Origin: Dermanyssus gallinae
Taxonomy: Eukaryota; Arthropoda; Arachnida; Mesostigmata; Dermanyssidae
Assembly (NCBI GenBank): GCA_003439945.1
Contig: QVRM01001795.1
Span: forward strand, 1 to 64,000
Reading direction: 5' to 3'
Length of the DNA stretch: 64,000 nt
The position numbers were made by a program, and so were the translations under genes. The notes under the pieces are model-generated. The model ran no database searches and was not told the DNA's origin. It worked only from the letters and a program-made list of their open reading frames with translations. Numbering within the stretch: the first letter of the stretch is position 1; the number at the start of each line of letters is the position of its first letter. This document shows, piece by piece, positions 24,301-35,999 of this stretch.

Positions 24301-24814
24301 AATTGTAGTCGTATTGAAAATAGTTAGGAAAATCAAAATCCTGAAATAGTAATAATAATAAAAATAATTAAGACAACCTTTACGTTGATTTTATTGAATG
24401 TTTGCAATTGCGCTCATAAACAAATATATTTAGGACAATGCGCATCTAATAGAGGATCATTTAGCTACCAAATCGATGGTAGTTCAATTCGTGGTGTCAT
24501 TAGCCGGTTTTCATTCATTTTAGATGAAACCGGTTTTTGTCCATGTCGGATCCCCGTAGGGTCCCATGCTAGCGATAGTGGACGTGAGCGACCGGTCTAC
24601 GGTCTGTATCTGACGAAAAGGCATTGAGATTTATAGGGCTCATAATAACACAGGTCGACTGGGCGCAACATTAATAGAGCCCCATCGGAGTCAGTGGACG
24701 CTATGACACATCCTCCGTTATCCGCTGCTGCATCCGTAACGTTGATGGCTATCCAGTGACGAGAAATGCTGGACGACATCAACGACGCTACTGGCCGCGA
24801 TCTTCGGTCGGCTG

Positions 24815-25085
24815 GGTGTTAAGCCAAGGGTGGTTGCTTACCAATAAATCCGGGTTGTTCCGGGAAGGCGGAAAACGGCCTGACGGTTTGACGATGATCC
24901 CCTACGAGTCAGGAAAGCCCCCGACGGTAAGGTTGTAGCTCATGCCGAACTTACTTACAGCCTCTACGGTCGTGACGCAGCGCACCCCAAAGGGGGTACG
25001 TAGCAGATAAAGCTGAAGTGAAGAGGAAATGTCGTAAGTACTCAAATGGTCGTGCTCGTGGGTACAAGCACTCCTAGGCAGGCAC
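24815..25085 (+). pseudogene. fragment of a different endonuclease-bearing LINE (restriction-like endonuclease domain)
   Basis: The plus strand reads LFREGGKRPDGLTMIPYESGKP near 24,858-24,925. A frameshift follows, then another frame with VADKAEVKRKCRKYSN near 24,998-25,045. The RPDG with a following P and G-K segment, and the later A-E-x-K-R-K-x-Y-S helix, occur in the same order in copies B and C of the TAA LINE (RPDGVTIPLW ... AERADSEKRKKY). The wording is different enough to be another lineage of the same endonuclease class. No reverse transcriptase is recognisable upstream and there is no TAA array at the end. Confidence 0.6.
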
Positions 25086-25695
25086 GTATAAAATAATTTA
25101 CACCGTTCGCTTCTGAGACGCTGGAGCCTGGAGCCCCCTGATGACGGTTAGATCGCTTAATCGCATCTGCGCTAAGCTAAGTCACACCACTGAAAAGACA
25201 AGATCGGGCGAGTTTCCTAGACAAAAGACCTTAATTTGGATCCAAACAAAGCAACGCACCGCAATGGTGAAGTTGTTGGCGAAATTAGACAGTCCTGAAT
25301 TTACTCTGGCCGGCGACTAACGCACAAGTGATACACGAACCCTGTTTACATTTCTAGTTTGTAGCATAGTGAAATCAATTTTCCATCCAGGGTCATGTCG
25401 GTCCAGACTGTGGCAATTATATAAGTCTTATGGCAATGATAAGGAGAACAGCGAGAGAGAGCTCCACTGTCAAGTAAGTGCGATTACTGGCATCATGTTG
25501 ACGTGAAAAAGTTTTGTTTTGTAGCGGGCTTTGAATGAGCAACAATATGTTATCATTTTTATGATCGATAACTGTATCGATAACTTGAAATTCAAAATGT
25601 GTAGACCTGAGTAGAAGCCACGTAACAGACTTTTAATTAAATATTTATTTAATTGTAATAAAAGTACATCGTATTGTTTCCCCCTCTCTCTCTGA

Positions 25696-25761
<66 letters not shown>

Positions 25762-26385
25762 GGAAATCTGTTGCTATAGATAAAGTGCCAAAAGATATTG
25801 AGTATGAGCACTTCAATCACCATGTGATCGACTTCATGTCCTAGTAAAATATTGCTTCGATGGTTTATGTGTAATATATACAGTTGGCTCGAGCTAGTTG
25901 GCTGATGTGATGTACGCGGAATTGTTTCCATGCTTTTTCCCCGTAGAGCTTTGGGCCATCGTATCGCGATGCCCAAGGGCCAATGAATCAATACTAGCGG
26001 CGGCTGTCGCCTACGCGGCTGTTGCCGTTCTGCCGTATGCAAACGTGTCTTTTGCCACCTTCGGCGAGAAACACAGCAGATTAGAACCTTACCGACCTGT
26101 ATCTAAGCTGTAAGTGCGACCCATATGTAAGTTGATGTTGATTCGCCGGTGTCGTGCAGTTTTTATACCGCAAAACAACGACAACAACGACCCCGACAGT
26201 GATACCGCATAACAACATCCAGCTCGTTAACGCTTGAAGGTGACCCGCTTAGACTCGCTCGCAATTAGCGAGCGATTTAACATACTAAAAAGTAAACGCC
26301 GCCATGACAGTACACTGCTGCCTCCGCCTCTCTCTCTCTCTCTCTCTCGGAGTTAGCGATATATGGTGTCTCACATAGGCCAAGC
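25086..26385. other. anonymous intergenic DNA with microsatellites
   Basis: It contains a CT run passing into a long TA tract (about 25,684-25,760) and another CT tract at about 26,329-26,348. I recognise no gene. Confidence 0.5.
25684..25760. repeat. (CT)n-(TA)n compound microsatellite
   Basis: An imperfect CT run is followed by about 50 bases of alternating TA. Confidence 0.95.
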
Positions 26386-26387
26386 CT

Positions 26388-26560
26388 TTTTTTTTTTTTG
26401 TTCTGGGAGGTTTCGGTAATGCATGATGCACATGCGCCACTAGCAGCCTGCGTGACTAGTGTGAGACTCGCAAACCCACTAAACCCGGATTCCTCCCCAC
26501 CCCCCCCAGGCTCGGTATTACTTTGGCATTACATCGAACATAGGCCAAGCCTATTAAGTA
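26388..26560 (-). mobile_element. R1-like LINE 3' tail (5'-truncated)
   Basis: A T run at 26,388-26,399 is a poly-A tail on the minus strand. It is followed by GGGAGGTTTCGGTAATGCA, then CTAGTGTGAGACTCGCAAACCCACTAAACCC. The copy at 58.5-58.7 kb has the same order and close sequence. The CCCACTAAA block corresponds to the GTTTTAGTGGG block of the full R1-like element's 3' UTR. No coding sequence is recognisable, and the upstream limit is uncertain. Confidence 0.6.
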
Positions 26561-27321
26561 CTTACTACTCCTACTTCTACTACTAAAAGTAAACTACTTC
26601 TTCTTATCTACAGTATGCTACATGAGCAACACGCGTAGAGTCAGCCTACAGTCAGCGTACTTCGCTTCTGGACATTGTCTTTTATAACGAGTTTTCCGTA
26701 ACTGATTGCAAACGGACAAAAAACACGTTGAATGACATGAAGAGGGGATTACGACGCTGTGAGACTCAACTTGAAACGACCCTAAGAACTGGAGCCGGGC
26801 TTTTCTTTAGCTGGTTGCTACTCAATATTGACACTAAACGCATTAACTGTATATGTGCAGTTACCTGTGCTATCTGCTGCATAACATATGTTGATGGACA
26901 TGTGCGTACACTTCAAGCTTTTGCTAGAGAGGTTATGAGCCAACTTTTGTCGGCTTCGGATAAAGCACATCGGGGCATACATTCGGCAAAGAACCCTAGA
27001 GAAGAGCAAGCCAATTCGATCATTCGGAGCGTTCGAATAACACGGGTATTGCTTTTATTCGATTCTTACAGAAGTGACCACCTTTTCGCAAAAACAACAA
27101 GTGGCAACTTGGTGTAAGGCAGAAAGTGTAACTGGAGGGGTAACTCTAGATCAGTTGCGCGCGCCTTCTGGCGCGTGGAGTGGGTCCTCTGTCTATAGTA
27201 TAGTCCGACGCTTTCGACATATAAGCATCATTATTTATTTACCATCTTGAAATGCAAAATTATTGCGAAATAAACAATATGTAAAAAAAACATATAAGCA
27301 TCCTATATAGTGTGCCACTTC

Positions 27322-27393
27322 GTCGCTATCACGGCGTCACGTGTGCGGTCCCACTGGCTCGCTATCGCGGTATCACGTGCACGGTCCCATAGG
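27322..27393. repeat. two-copy imperfect tandem repeat
   Basis: Two units of about 36 bases, each beginning CGCTATC and containing TCACGTG and CGGTCCCA, lie head to tail with several substitutions. Confidence 0.7.
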
Positions 27394-27784
27394 GAGCCGC
27401 CAGCTAGATTAGGCTGTGCAGCTCAACCGCTTCTCCCCAGTTTAGTTCTGCTGAGGGCAACTATGTGAGCTGTGTCAAAATCCAGTGTTATTGAGCGCAG
27501 CCGACGCATTCTTTGTGTTAGGCTTGGGTCTTGGGTGGTTTATTTAGCCGACTATTCCCGTGAGGTTGAGCTGAGCTGAACTCAGCCTGTCAGCTCAACA
27601 GAGATGTCGCTCGTCGCCTGGAGCCTATCTTGTCTGTCTGTGCCGCTCCGTTACTGCAGCTGAGCTGAGCACCTCACTCGTGATGAGAGATAAGAGACGT
27701 GTCTACGGTATTTTGTGAATTGGACCGATCCGCCACGATACAGAAAAGAGCCCGATAAAACCTAACAAGGCTCGTGTGAATGAC

Positions 27785-27849
<65 letters not shown>

Positions 27850-27864
27850 TATAATAATAATAAT
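27785..27864. repeat. (TAA)n array
   Basis: About 80 bases of TAA with one interruption near 27,850. Confidence 0.97.
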
Positions 27865-28159
27865 TTCATCTGAAATGTATATCAGCACAAAATGATGATA
27901 TCTGTGTATCGGTTGGCAACAGTCCAACTCTGCGTATATTGACTCTATATGGTACCCGAAATATCCTTCCAACGGCCGCGCAATAAGGGCATATAATATC
28001 CGTCAAGGTAGAGAGCTGCAAAAAGCGTTAACCTTCGCGATCGACCCAGCCGGCCAGGCTTAGACACGGACCATCAAACAGTGGGTGTTCTTAAACCGGG
28101 AACATAAACCCAAATAGGGCAACGACAAGATACTGCCTTCCCGCAATAGCCCCTTATTT

Positions 28160-28592
28160 CACAATATCGGACCTTAAAAACATAGATAAAATAAAATCTT
28201 ATTTCTTAAAGCGCACTTTAGGCTTGCCAAAGAACGCATCGGCCACGTTCGCACTGGAACTATGCCACGAACGCACACTAGTAGAGGATTTAGTACTGGA
28301 CAAGATACCGTTCAGTACACAAATCTTAGAAGCCTACAGAGAGTTTAGAGAAACCCGCAACATGGCATTTGTAATGGGTCTCTATGTTGAGGGTCCAGCT
28401 TTTTGCAGCAATAAGTGGAAACTGTCATCACAGAAAAATAGATCTCTAATATGCCGAACAACATGGCACGGCTACCACCACCTTTCCAAAAATAGGAGCA
28501 ACGACAAACACGAAAGCGGACAGATCGAATCTACGTTTCGGTTGTACGAGTCTGTACACAAATATGTGCTCGGATTTACATGCCAAACGTAA
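28160..28592 (+). pseudogene. LINE C-terminal fragment (thumb and post-RT domain)
   Basis: The plus frame reads ISDLKNIDKIKSYFLKRTLGLPKNAS, then LELCHERTLVEDLVLDKI, then ICRTTWHGYHHL, ending at TAA 28590-28592. The arrangement of a yLKR-LGL-K stretch, a ...EDL... segment and a W-H-G-x-H-H motif is what I know from the C-termini of several LINE ORF2 proteins. This is pattern recognition only, as no database search was possible. The frame stays open for about 140 codons, so the fragment is not very old. No reverse transcriptase core is found upstream; a TAA array lies about 300 bases before it. Confidence 0.5.
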
Positions 28593-29822
28593 ACCTAATA
28601 TTCTCTACCTAGTTGCATTCCTATGCTGTCACAAGTGTCACAACGGAGACAACCGTGCATCGTCCTACGGAACAGCCCACAGAAGCAAATCGAACAGTCG
28701 AATCGGCAAAGACTTATTCGGTGGTCATCTCATCAGATGACCTACAAGCTGAGGCTGTTCTCGCCCCCCCCCCCCTTCCCAGCCGGGTCAATTGACAAAA
28801 GTGGGCTCTTTGCTGTGCCCAGTGTGAGTGCCGTTGATGCTCGAAGCTCCACGAAACCAGTCTGTACAGCCTTTCAACCTGTACAACGTCTACACGATGT
28901 TGGTGGTCCACCGCCAGGCCAAACGTAGCCAACCAAAATAATCACTGTAAGCGGCCATGCCCACTGGTTAGGAGCCCACTTGCAGGCAACAACATAATAG
29001 TGTATGGTCCAAGGACAATGCGCAAAACGGGTTGAACAATCATGAACGTTCTTCAGCAAGCGTAGTTAAAATATTGGTCTATTTGATCTGGTCGTATCTG
29101 TTGCCTGTTGACGCAGGGGTAAGGTCGTTTCGCTGTTATGAGTTTGTTTAAATAAACGAAATGATGGCAATATAAAAATGCATGATGGCAACCTGAACTA
29201 CAGGTTGCCATCACGTATTTCCGAACGACAGAATGTAATGACACTATTCAACTTTCACCTCTTCAGGTGCGAACAAGTGGATCATCTAGTACGTCACCAT
29301 TACGACGCTAACAATTACGTATGCATAAATGTCTGACATCGTTGTTCTGTAGGCGTTCTTCCAGAACTACACATCGGCTTGTTCAATCTGCCCGGTTTTA
29401 AAAGACTTCGCTTATAAGCAGACAAAGCGATGGTTGAGCTCTGCCTTGAGTGTCGGCACGTTAGGTGATATGACAAAATGGCTAAAAACAGAACATCAAT
29501 TCGGGTTAATCAGAGAACGCTGTTTACGTATCACTGAACCAGCTTTTACTTATATAATTTTCCCAAAAATCGGTTTGTTAACTAACGCATTCATTAGCTA
29601 ATTAGACACCATAATAGATAAATTGTATTAGACAGGCTTGTATCAGCAAGAGTGAACTCCAGTGTTAGATGACGCATATCGGCTTATTCTATAAGCAAAT
29701 TCCGTCATTCTAGATGACAATGTATATGAACACCAACCGTTCTTGTAAACAACAGGCTATCCGCAAGGCGATAACCTCAGCCTCTCATCTTATTATCGGC
29801 CCTGCTTAGCAATCCACTTTTT
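28593..29822. other. anonymous intergenic DNA
   Basis: I recognise no gene or repeat family. A C-homopolymer and short overlapping frames lie near 28,613-28,930. Confidence 0.45.
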
Positions 29823-30720
29823 TTAAGAAGGTAAAGAATTTATGCGCACGCCCGCTAGTATTAATGGCGGGTAGTGTGGGGTTCAAGGCCGGTGGATAGT
29901 ATATGACTCAATCCTGTCCGCGTGTAATACCCACTAAAACCACCTCGTAAAGCAGTACTTCGAAGCCAGGACATAGGAGTCTAGTGCCTTTTCGCGTGAC
30001 TGAGCCGGAGAAGGACTAACCCTCGCGCCGTCTCTGTGGCGGGCCGAAAAGATCCCCATCGAGCCTCTGCTTGCAACGCTCGGTCGCGAGTAGGTCTACT
30101 AGGAAATGCGGATTTAGCTACGGCCGCCACCACTCGGCTACGCGCATGTTTAGCGCGCCTGGGTCATTTTCTTGGTGACACATTCGATGTACGCCTTTCC
30201 TGTAAGGCCGGTGTTCAGCTGCACGCGTAGGTGTTTTGCCTACCTTTTTCTTAATCTCCAGGGTAATTAGGTGACCTGCCACCTTGAGATGGGTCTTCTT
30301 AATGCCAGTCAGATTAAGCGCCTCCGTCTTCTGCGGGGCGAGTTCAAAGTGGCTTGACACCATACATTCGTAAATCGTACTTAAAGTCATTTTTTGCCCT
30401 GCGGTTACTAGTATCGCCCGATTGTCAGCGTGAACGTTGAAACCTTCTCCGATAGGTCGGGGGTCTGCTGGACTACGTCGTAGGCGATGTTCCAAAAAAC
30501 CAGGCCGAGGACGGAGCCCTGCGGGATACCCGCCATGACCATATGATGTGGATCTCCCCGTAGGTCAGCGTGCGCTCGCCTATATAAGACGACATGCTTT
30601 GAATAAGGTAGGGCGGAATCTGGCGATCTTCTAGAGCCTTCATAATTATGCCCCAGTTTACTGAACTAAACGCGTTCTTAACGTCTATTTGAAGGAACAG
30701 AGTTTCTCATTATGCCTATT
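29823..30720 (-). pseudogene. degenerate R1-like LINE, 3' half of ORF2 and 3' UTR
   Basis: At the left end, TATGCGCACGCCCG, GCGGGTAGTGTGGGG and AATACCCACTAAAACC follow a T run. This is the same order as the 3' UTR at 50.34-50.46 kb, read on the minus strand. Further right, minus-strand frames give FELAPQKTEALNLTGIKK (near 30,300-30,350), matching LAPHKTLAIFLNGQKR of the intact ORF2, and DVKNAFSSVNW (near 30,660-30,695), matching its motif A region. Stops and frameshifts are frequent. The element may extend to about 31,320, but I could not align that part. Confidence 0.8.
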
Positions 30721-31900
30721 ACCCAGGGCAGCAGGGTAACCTACTGGATGACTCGAAGAGCCAGTGTATCCAGCAGGCCGGACAGTAAGCCCCCCTACAT
30801 CATGAGCAGTCCTCAAATAGACCTTAGTACCGCAATAGTAGAGGTTTGCTATCGCGAGAATACCATATGCCCTGCCGCCTGGCTCCGCTTGCGCAAGGTG
30901 ATGACGCCAAGGCGAGTTACTTTTGAAGATGACAGGGAGACAGATTGCATGTGGCACGGTAAAGGCGTACCGCAAGTGTCAGGTATGTTACCTCCCTGCT
31001 TCCTAACGTCTTACAAAAATGAGCAGAACATAGTTGCGTGTTCCACGCGACGCGGTCGTCTTTTGCCCCGCGTATTAAACGATGTGCTCTATTGCGTCGA
31101 GAGTGGAGCGGCCTCGCCGGAACCCATGTTGGGTGTCGGAGAGACCGCTCTTCTAGCGCCGGGATACGTACTTCATTAACATAAGCGATCCACCTGGAGT
31201 CCTCCAGGAATATTACTGCTGAATTCAAGTAATCTCTAAGCAGAATCAGGTTCTGCACAGTCTGCCAAGGGGCACCTAATTCGCCGCTCACATCCTGCAG
31301 CGAGTCAGTCGGATCTATTCGAGCGATTTAAACTCCCGCCAATACCATCGCTTGGTGGAATTCCGTAGCAACGGAGGATGCTGGAGTTCTAGAAGCGTTC
31401 TACAAGACGCCTACAAGGATAGATGGTGCGTGGATATAACCGCCTTCTGAAAATCGACATATCCTGGCACGCTACCCCGTTAATAGACTTCATCATAAGC
31501 TGTGTCGCTGTGCTGGATTCATGATCGGTGCAATCATCGTATATGCAAATTCTGCGGTCTGCTATGTTTAAGATATCACCATGAGACATGTCGGTCAGAG
31601 TCTGGTCTTTGGCTTTGAAATCTTCAAATAAGGATCGCCAAACTGATCCCCTTGATAGAGTTGGCGTTGTTGGGCATAATTTTGAAACATCTAATTATCC
31701 TGATATATATATTTATATATATATATACATGCAAGACAGATGCGCAAGGTGTCTTGATTTTGTCAAAGTGTAGTGTAATATACACTTATACATCATACCG
31801 AAACTTATATGAGTAAATATGAATTGTTCAATACGGCACTGTAAGTATAATTAGGGTCCGTATTGAAAAATAATTACCAGGCACCTGGACACAGCTCATG
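30721..31900. other. unassigned DNA, possibly more R1-like remnant
   Basis: A minus-strand frame at 30917-31291 (124 codons) follows the R1-like remnant on the same strand, but I could not match it to the intact R1-like ORF2. A short TA tract lies near 31,700-31,726. Nothing else is recognisable. Confidence 0.4.
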
Positions 31901-31914
31901 CTTCACAAGCCGAA

Positions 31915-32750
31915 GGATTCCCTGTTTTCAAAAGCCAGTTCTTCTCAGTGTCCTTCCGTTCGTCATCCGAGTTAGAACGCCTCCCTTTGAGATGCTCAAG
32001 CTGCTCCCACTTGAACTTGGCCAGTACACTTTGTGTGACCTTGGAGACGTGTGGACGCCCTTTCTCCTGCAAAATCACTCCCTCCGTAATGGAGTTGCGT
32101 AGGCTACGAAGTGGCTCACAGTACAGGTCACTGCAAATTGTACCTCTCGTACTTAGGGAATTCGATGAGTACGGACCATGGACGTCGAAGAAGACGGTGG
32201 GCATCGCCCTGCCTCCTCACTGTCAAAGGCACAGCTTTTATTTTTTCCTCAGAGGCGGTACAATATAATACAAGCAACGATGTATGCTTACTTGCACGCT
32301 ATCCCACTTTGTCTGGCTCGAACACCCGTGTGTATTATGATACTGGAATATGGGGGGTAGCGGGTCTTTATGGTACCGGAACAGGTGTTGCTGTGTTTTT
32401 GCATTTCGCTGAGCTTCTTTTGGGCCTACCGTGCATACCTTCGGTAACACAACCTGTCACGCAGAATTGTCCACGCTGGTCTAATGCGCTCCCCCACCAT
32501 TACTGCCAACATTCGCACTGTGGCACGCCGATCACTTTTCAACAGGTCGTTCACTTTGTCGATGAGTTCGGCCGTGATTACCGTGTTAACCTGGCTTGGT
32601 CTCGCATCATCACTCAAACCAGCCTTCAGAAAAAAAACGGCACTTCACTTTCTCACTGACCTGTCGAACAAAGCCTTCTCCGCATACAACCGCCATCCGG
32701 CGATCCATGAATATGCGGCGATTAAACATCCTTCGCAGTTAGAAATTTGA
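31915..32750 (-). pseudogene. mariner-family transposase remnant
   Basis: On the minus strand an N-terminal part reads FLTAKDV, AVVYAEKALF-like and RSVRKWSA-like pieces near 32,640-32,745, in several frames. ELIDKVNDLLKSDRRATVRMLAV follows near 32,480-32,550, matching the helix-turn-helix region of mariner transposases. The C-terminal part (32204-31930) reads TVFFDVHG, ITEGVILQEKGRPHVSKVTQ and LAKFKWEQLEHLKGRR. In the family the GRPH segment is normally preceded by the second catalytic Asp, which is lost here. The third catalytic segment (YSPDL...SD) is deleted between EQLEH and LKGRR. It is much older than, and different from, the mariner at 42.8 kb. Terminal repeats were not found. Confidence 0.7.
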
Positions 32751-33001
32751 TACCACCTCACCGTTCCTCAATCGTCGAAAATAGCAATGGAAAAGTCACG
32801 ATGTCCTCATACGCACTGACGTGTCAACTTGACAAATACAGACAATTGCCTTTTCTCTCTGCCGCGATGAGCACAGCTACGACTGACATTCCTTCGCGTC
32901 CCAAAATGTCTTTACCTTACCCAAAAGCGGCATATTCAAATTTCAACCGGTCTGGTTGTTTTGACGCTTCGCATTTTGTTATTTGAACAATCGTATCAAT
33001 A

Positions 33002-33002
<1 letters not shown>

Positions 33003-33064
<62 letters not shown>
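33003..33064. repeat. (TA)n microsatellite
   Basis: A pure TA tract of about 62 bases. Confidence 0.97.
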
Positions 33065-33067
<3 letters not shown>

Positions 33068-33592
33068 TAAACATACAGTCCTTACGTACAAATTACAAAT
33101 GTCCTTCATTTGTTTTACCGCAAGTTACTCCTACATATGTTACTATTTTCTTACACCACTTCATTTATAAGGCTTTACAGAGGAATGCAATTTGGCCATC
33201 GCTGTGGCATTTGCGGCCTAGACCCTCAAATCTGATTTTATCGGTTGCTAATGGAGGCAGGAGCAGACCGATGTAAGGAGAGGCTGTGATAAAGTCTAGC
33301 TGTCTTTTTGTTCATAAGTGAACGCCGGCCGGAACGGAAGCAGGCAATCCCAGCTGGCACACTGCAGTCTACTTGAAGAGGGTACCTATTAATAATAACA
33401 GACATAAATAAACAAAGCATCTTTTCGCTGCAGTAGACCAGCTTAAGCCTTGATACGTTACACGGTCGGACAATCATTTTTATATAAATTGTATGTTGAC
33501 GAGACCATTCATACGACTTGGTGGGAATTGAAAAGGGGCTGTGATTCCGTAGCCATGCGTTGTGGGATCGATCTGCAGACGCGACAAGAATG

Positions 33593-33593
33593 C

Positions 33594-33620
<27 letters not shown>
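33593..33620. repeat. (TA)n microsatellite
   Basis: A pure TA tract of about 28 bases. Confidence 0.95.
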
Positions 33621-33625
<5 letters not shown>

Positions 33626-34367
33626 GTAGCGTTAATTTTCCAATTTAGCAAGGAAAAGTGGTGACTTCGTCATCGTGCGCCTAATCCCTGCAAAATAAAG
33701 GTGCCATGCTAAAAACGTTGCACTAGTAGTTGGGATTGCTATCCAAGCCTGGGATCCTTACGTGTCACTACCCAGAAATATCGCCGATAGATATGTTCTC
33801 GGTAAGGCACAAGAACTTTGTACGTGTAAACGCCTAATCAGCTTGTTCCGAACAAGGGAAAAGCTAACTGGGGCCGATCATAAGCGTTCGATAACGAGTC
33901 GGTGTCTTTTTGACACGACTAGCATCACGTTAGGCATTAGGAAGCGATGGAATATAGCGCCACTTGGTGATAAAACGATTACCGTAGGCTTGCTGGTTGG
34001 CGAGGTAGACGTGAGTTCGAATACCGGTCGCCCGGCCTTCAATATTCCCTAGAGCAATCTAACAATAGCTCTTTCACCAAAAAAATGGCACCTCCCAGAA
34101 TCATAGGTGCCAACATGATGTATTGTTGAATGCGACGTTTCGATGGATATCCGAGGCCGTGCCGCGAGAAGCAAGCCGAGAGTTAAGTACTCGCTTCCTG
34201 TTGTTCCGAGCAACGGTGGGAATAGGATTGTCGGCCGCAAAAACCTAACCGATACTAGTACTAACGTGATGATTAGATCGAACGCAAACGTCTCTTGCTA
34301 TGGACATTTACAAATACAGTGGTAACAGCAGCTTCCGCTGACGGTTTTGCGTTTGTCTGCGCGGAGA

Positions 34368-34525
34368 TCACCGGGCAAAATGGCTTAGTGGCAAAGCCTT
34401 TGCCTTGCATTCGGGAGGACTGGGTTCGGGGACCCAAACCGGCCACTCCTAAATTGGTTTGCATGGATTCCAATTTAGACAATGTAAATGCCGGAGTGGA
34501 TTAAAAATTAGCCATGAAATGAAAA
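34368..34525 (+). mobile_element. tRNA-derived SINE, family 2 (copy 2)
   Basis: The plus strand reads ACCGGGCAAAATGGCTTAG, GTGGCAAAGCCTTTGCC, then ACTGGGTTCGGGGACCC (B-box-like). The body GGCCACTCCTAAATTGG ... CGGAGTGGATTAAAAATTAG follows. It matches the minus-strand copy at 24.14-24.30 kb nearly base for base. Confidence 0.87.
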
Positions 34526-35990
34526 AAAACCATACACGGGCAATAAATAGCCTTACGGAAATTCTGGAAAAAATCGCGACAGTCGCCGATGAGGCAATGG
34601 CGTTTGATCGGTCACCTCCAGTCACGCGTTTGAATGCGCCAGATTAAAAAAGTGCTCTGACGGTCAGCTGCGCTCGCAGGACCCCTTCCGGGTGCGTGTA
34701 GTTCCGCATCGGGCGTCTAAGAACTCAACTTCCTTATTCCAGTCAGACTGGCTAAGCATCATCGGTCACCAGTCTGCCCCCTGTGTGCAGCAGATTCGAC
34801 GAGACCAATAGGGCAACTGTCGACAGGATCATGGAGCAATGACCTTCGGCGCGACGAAAGGAAAACTACGCAGATCATTTGGACCGACAGAGAAGTGCAA
34901 TCAGCTAAACTCAGTGTGTAAACTCAGCGAAGTCTCCTTTGGTCTGTCCACTAAGCCAGTTTCCATCAGTCAGTGCTAGGATTCCGCTCGTAATTCCGCT
35001 CAGCCGATTACAACTAAGTGCAGTTTTCCGCTAATAATCGGCCAAAGACGAAAGCCCAAGGGGCGCTGTCGAAAATGCCATGATTGTTGACAAGAGCAGT
35101 GGTGGGCCTTATAGTTTGCAGACACTGCATTATCGAAAGGCAGAACGTGTAATTGTAATGAATCCATAGTTAATCAACTACGTTTTATAAAATCTGGAGT
35201 TGCTCGATGGATGTAGCTTCTAATATCGCGGAAATAATATAGAGGAAACATTGTTCAGCAGCAAAACAGCTTGCAAGATTAGCCGTGGACTTGCCGCCAG
35301 CCCAAGATAAATATAATATCACCAAAGTGATCTTACGCTATACATACGTGCACGTTCTAAAAAAAAAATATATATATATATATATATGCGCAAATATATA
35401 CGATATTCCGCGTTTAAGTTCCGTTTCGGCACAATACCAGAAACGCCTGGGCCCCCGCCTTCTGATCCTGCAAAAAACTTAGTCACAAGGTGAGTTAGGG
35501 ATTTGTGTGAGATTGAACTGCGATGGTGCAAAATATCACAAAGTAGTTTTGGTGACTCAGTCGTTACAAAGAAGGTGCAAAATACTACAAAGTTAGTTCT
35601 TATGCTCTAGAACGTAGTTTCACTCGTGGTTAACACTAAATGAACAAACCAGACAGAAGTCTTGCAAACGAGACAACCGACAAAACGCACACAACGGTTT
35701 GATTATTGGTCTAGTTTAAGAATATCTCACGCTTGTTTTACATAACGCGATCAACACCGATCGCCAGAAAAGATCCTGGCTGTCATCATACAGGGGATTT
35801 TTTTCGAATCCCTATTGTCTGCCTGTCTCTCTATAGGATGGGTGCTGATGATGCGTGACTCAGTAGTAGACTCTTAACAGAGCGAATAGACGGCAGGGAA
35901 GCGCTTAATTAGAAGTAAACATACCTTATAGCGTAGGCATTTGTCTAAATAGAGAAACCAAAAACCTAGCACAAACGATTGAGATCCTTA
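34526..35990. other. anonymous intergenic DNA
   Basis: The segment just after the SINE (34,527-34,563, with TACACGGGCA and TAGCCTTACGGAAA) recurs inside the extra sequence interrupting LINE copy A at 8286-8321. Nothing else is recognisable. A short TA tract lies at about 35,367-35,387. Confidence 0.45.
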
Positions 35991-35999
35991 CGCGTTGCT

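Larger units (their letters stand above)
26561..28150. other. anonymous intergenic DNA
   Basis: No gene is recognisable. The stretch holds a two-unit tandem repeat near 27,322-27,393 and a (TAA)n array at 27,785-27,864. The TAA array has no recognisable TAA-LINE end attached on either side. Confidence 0.5.
32751..34365. other. anonymous intergenic DNA with TA tracts
   Basis: It contains TA microsatellites at 33,003-33,064 and 33,593-33,620. Frames are short, and no gene is recognisable. Confidence 0.5.

Noticed and set aside
34086..34110. Palindromic segment GGCACCTCCC ... ATAGGTGCC
   Set aside because: The stem is short and imperfect, with no flanking element. It is expected by chance in 64 kb.
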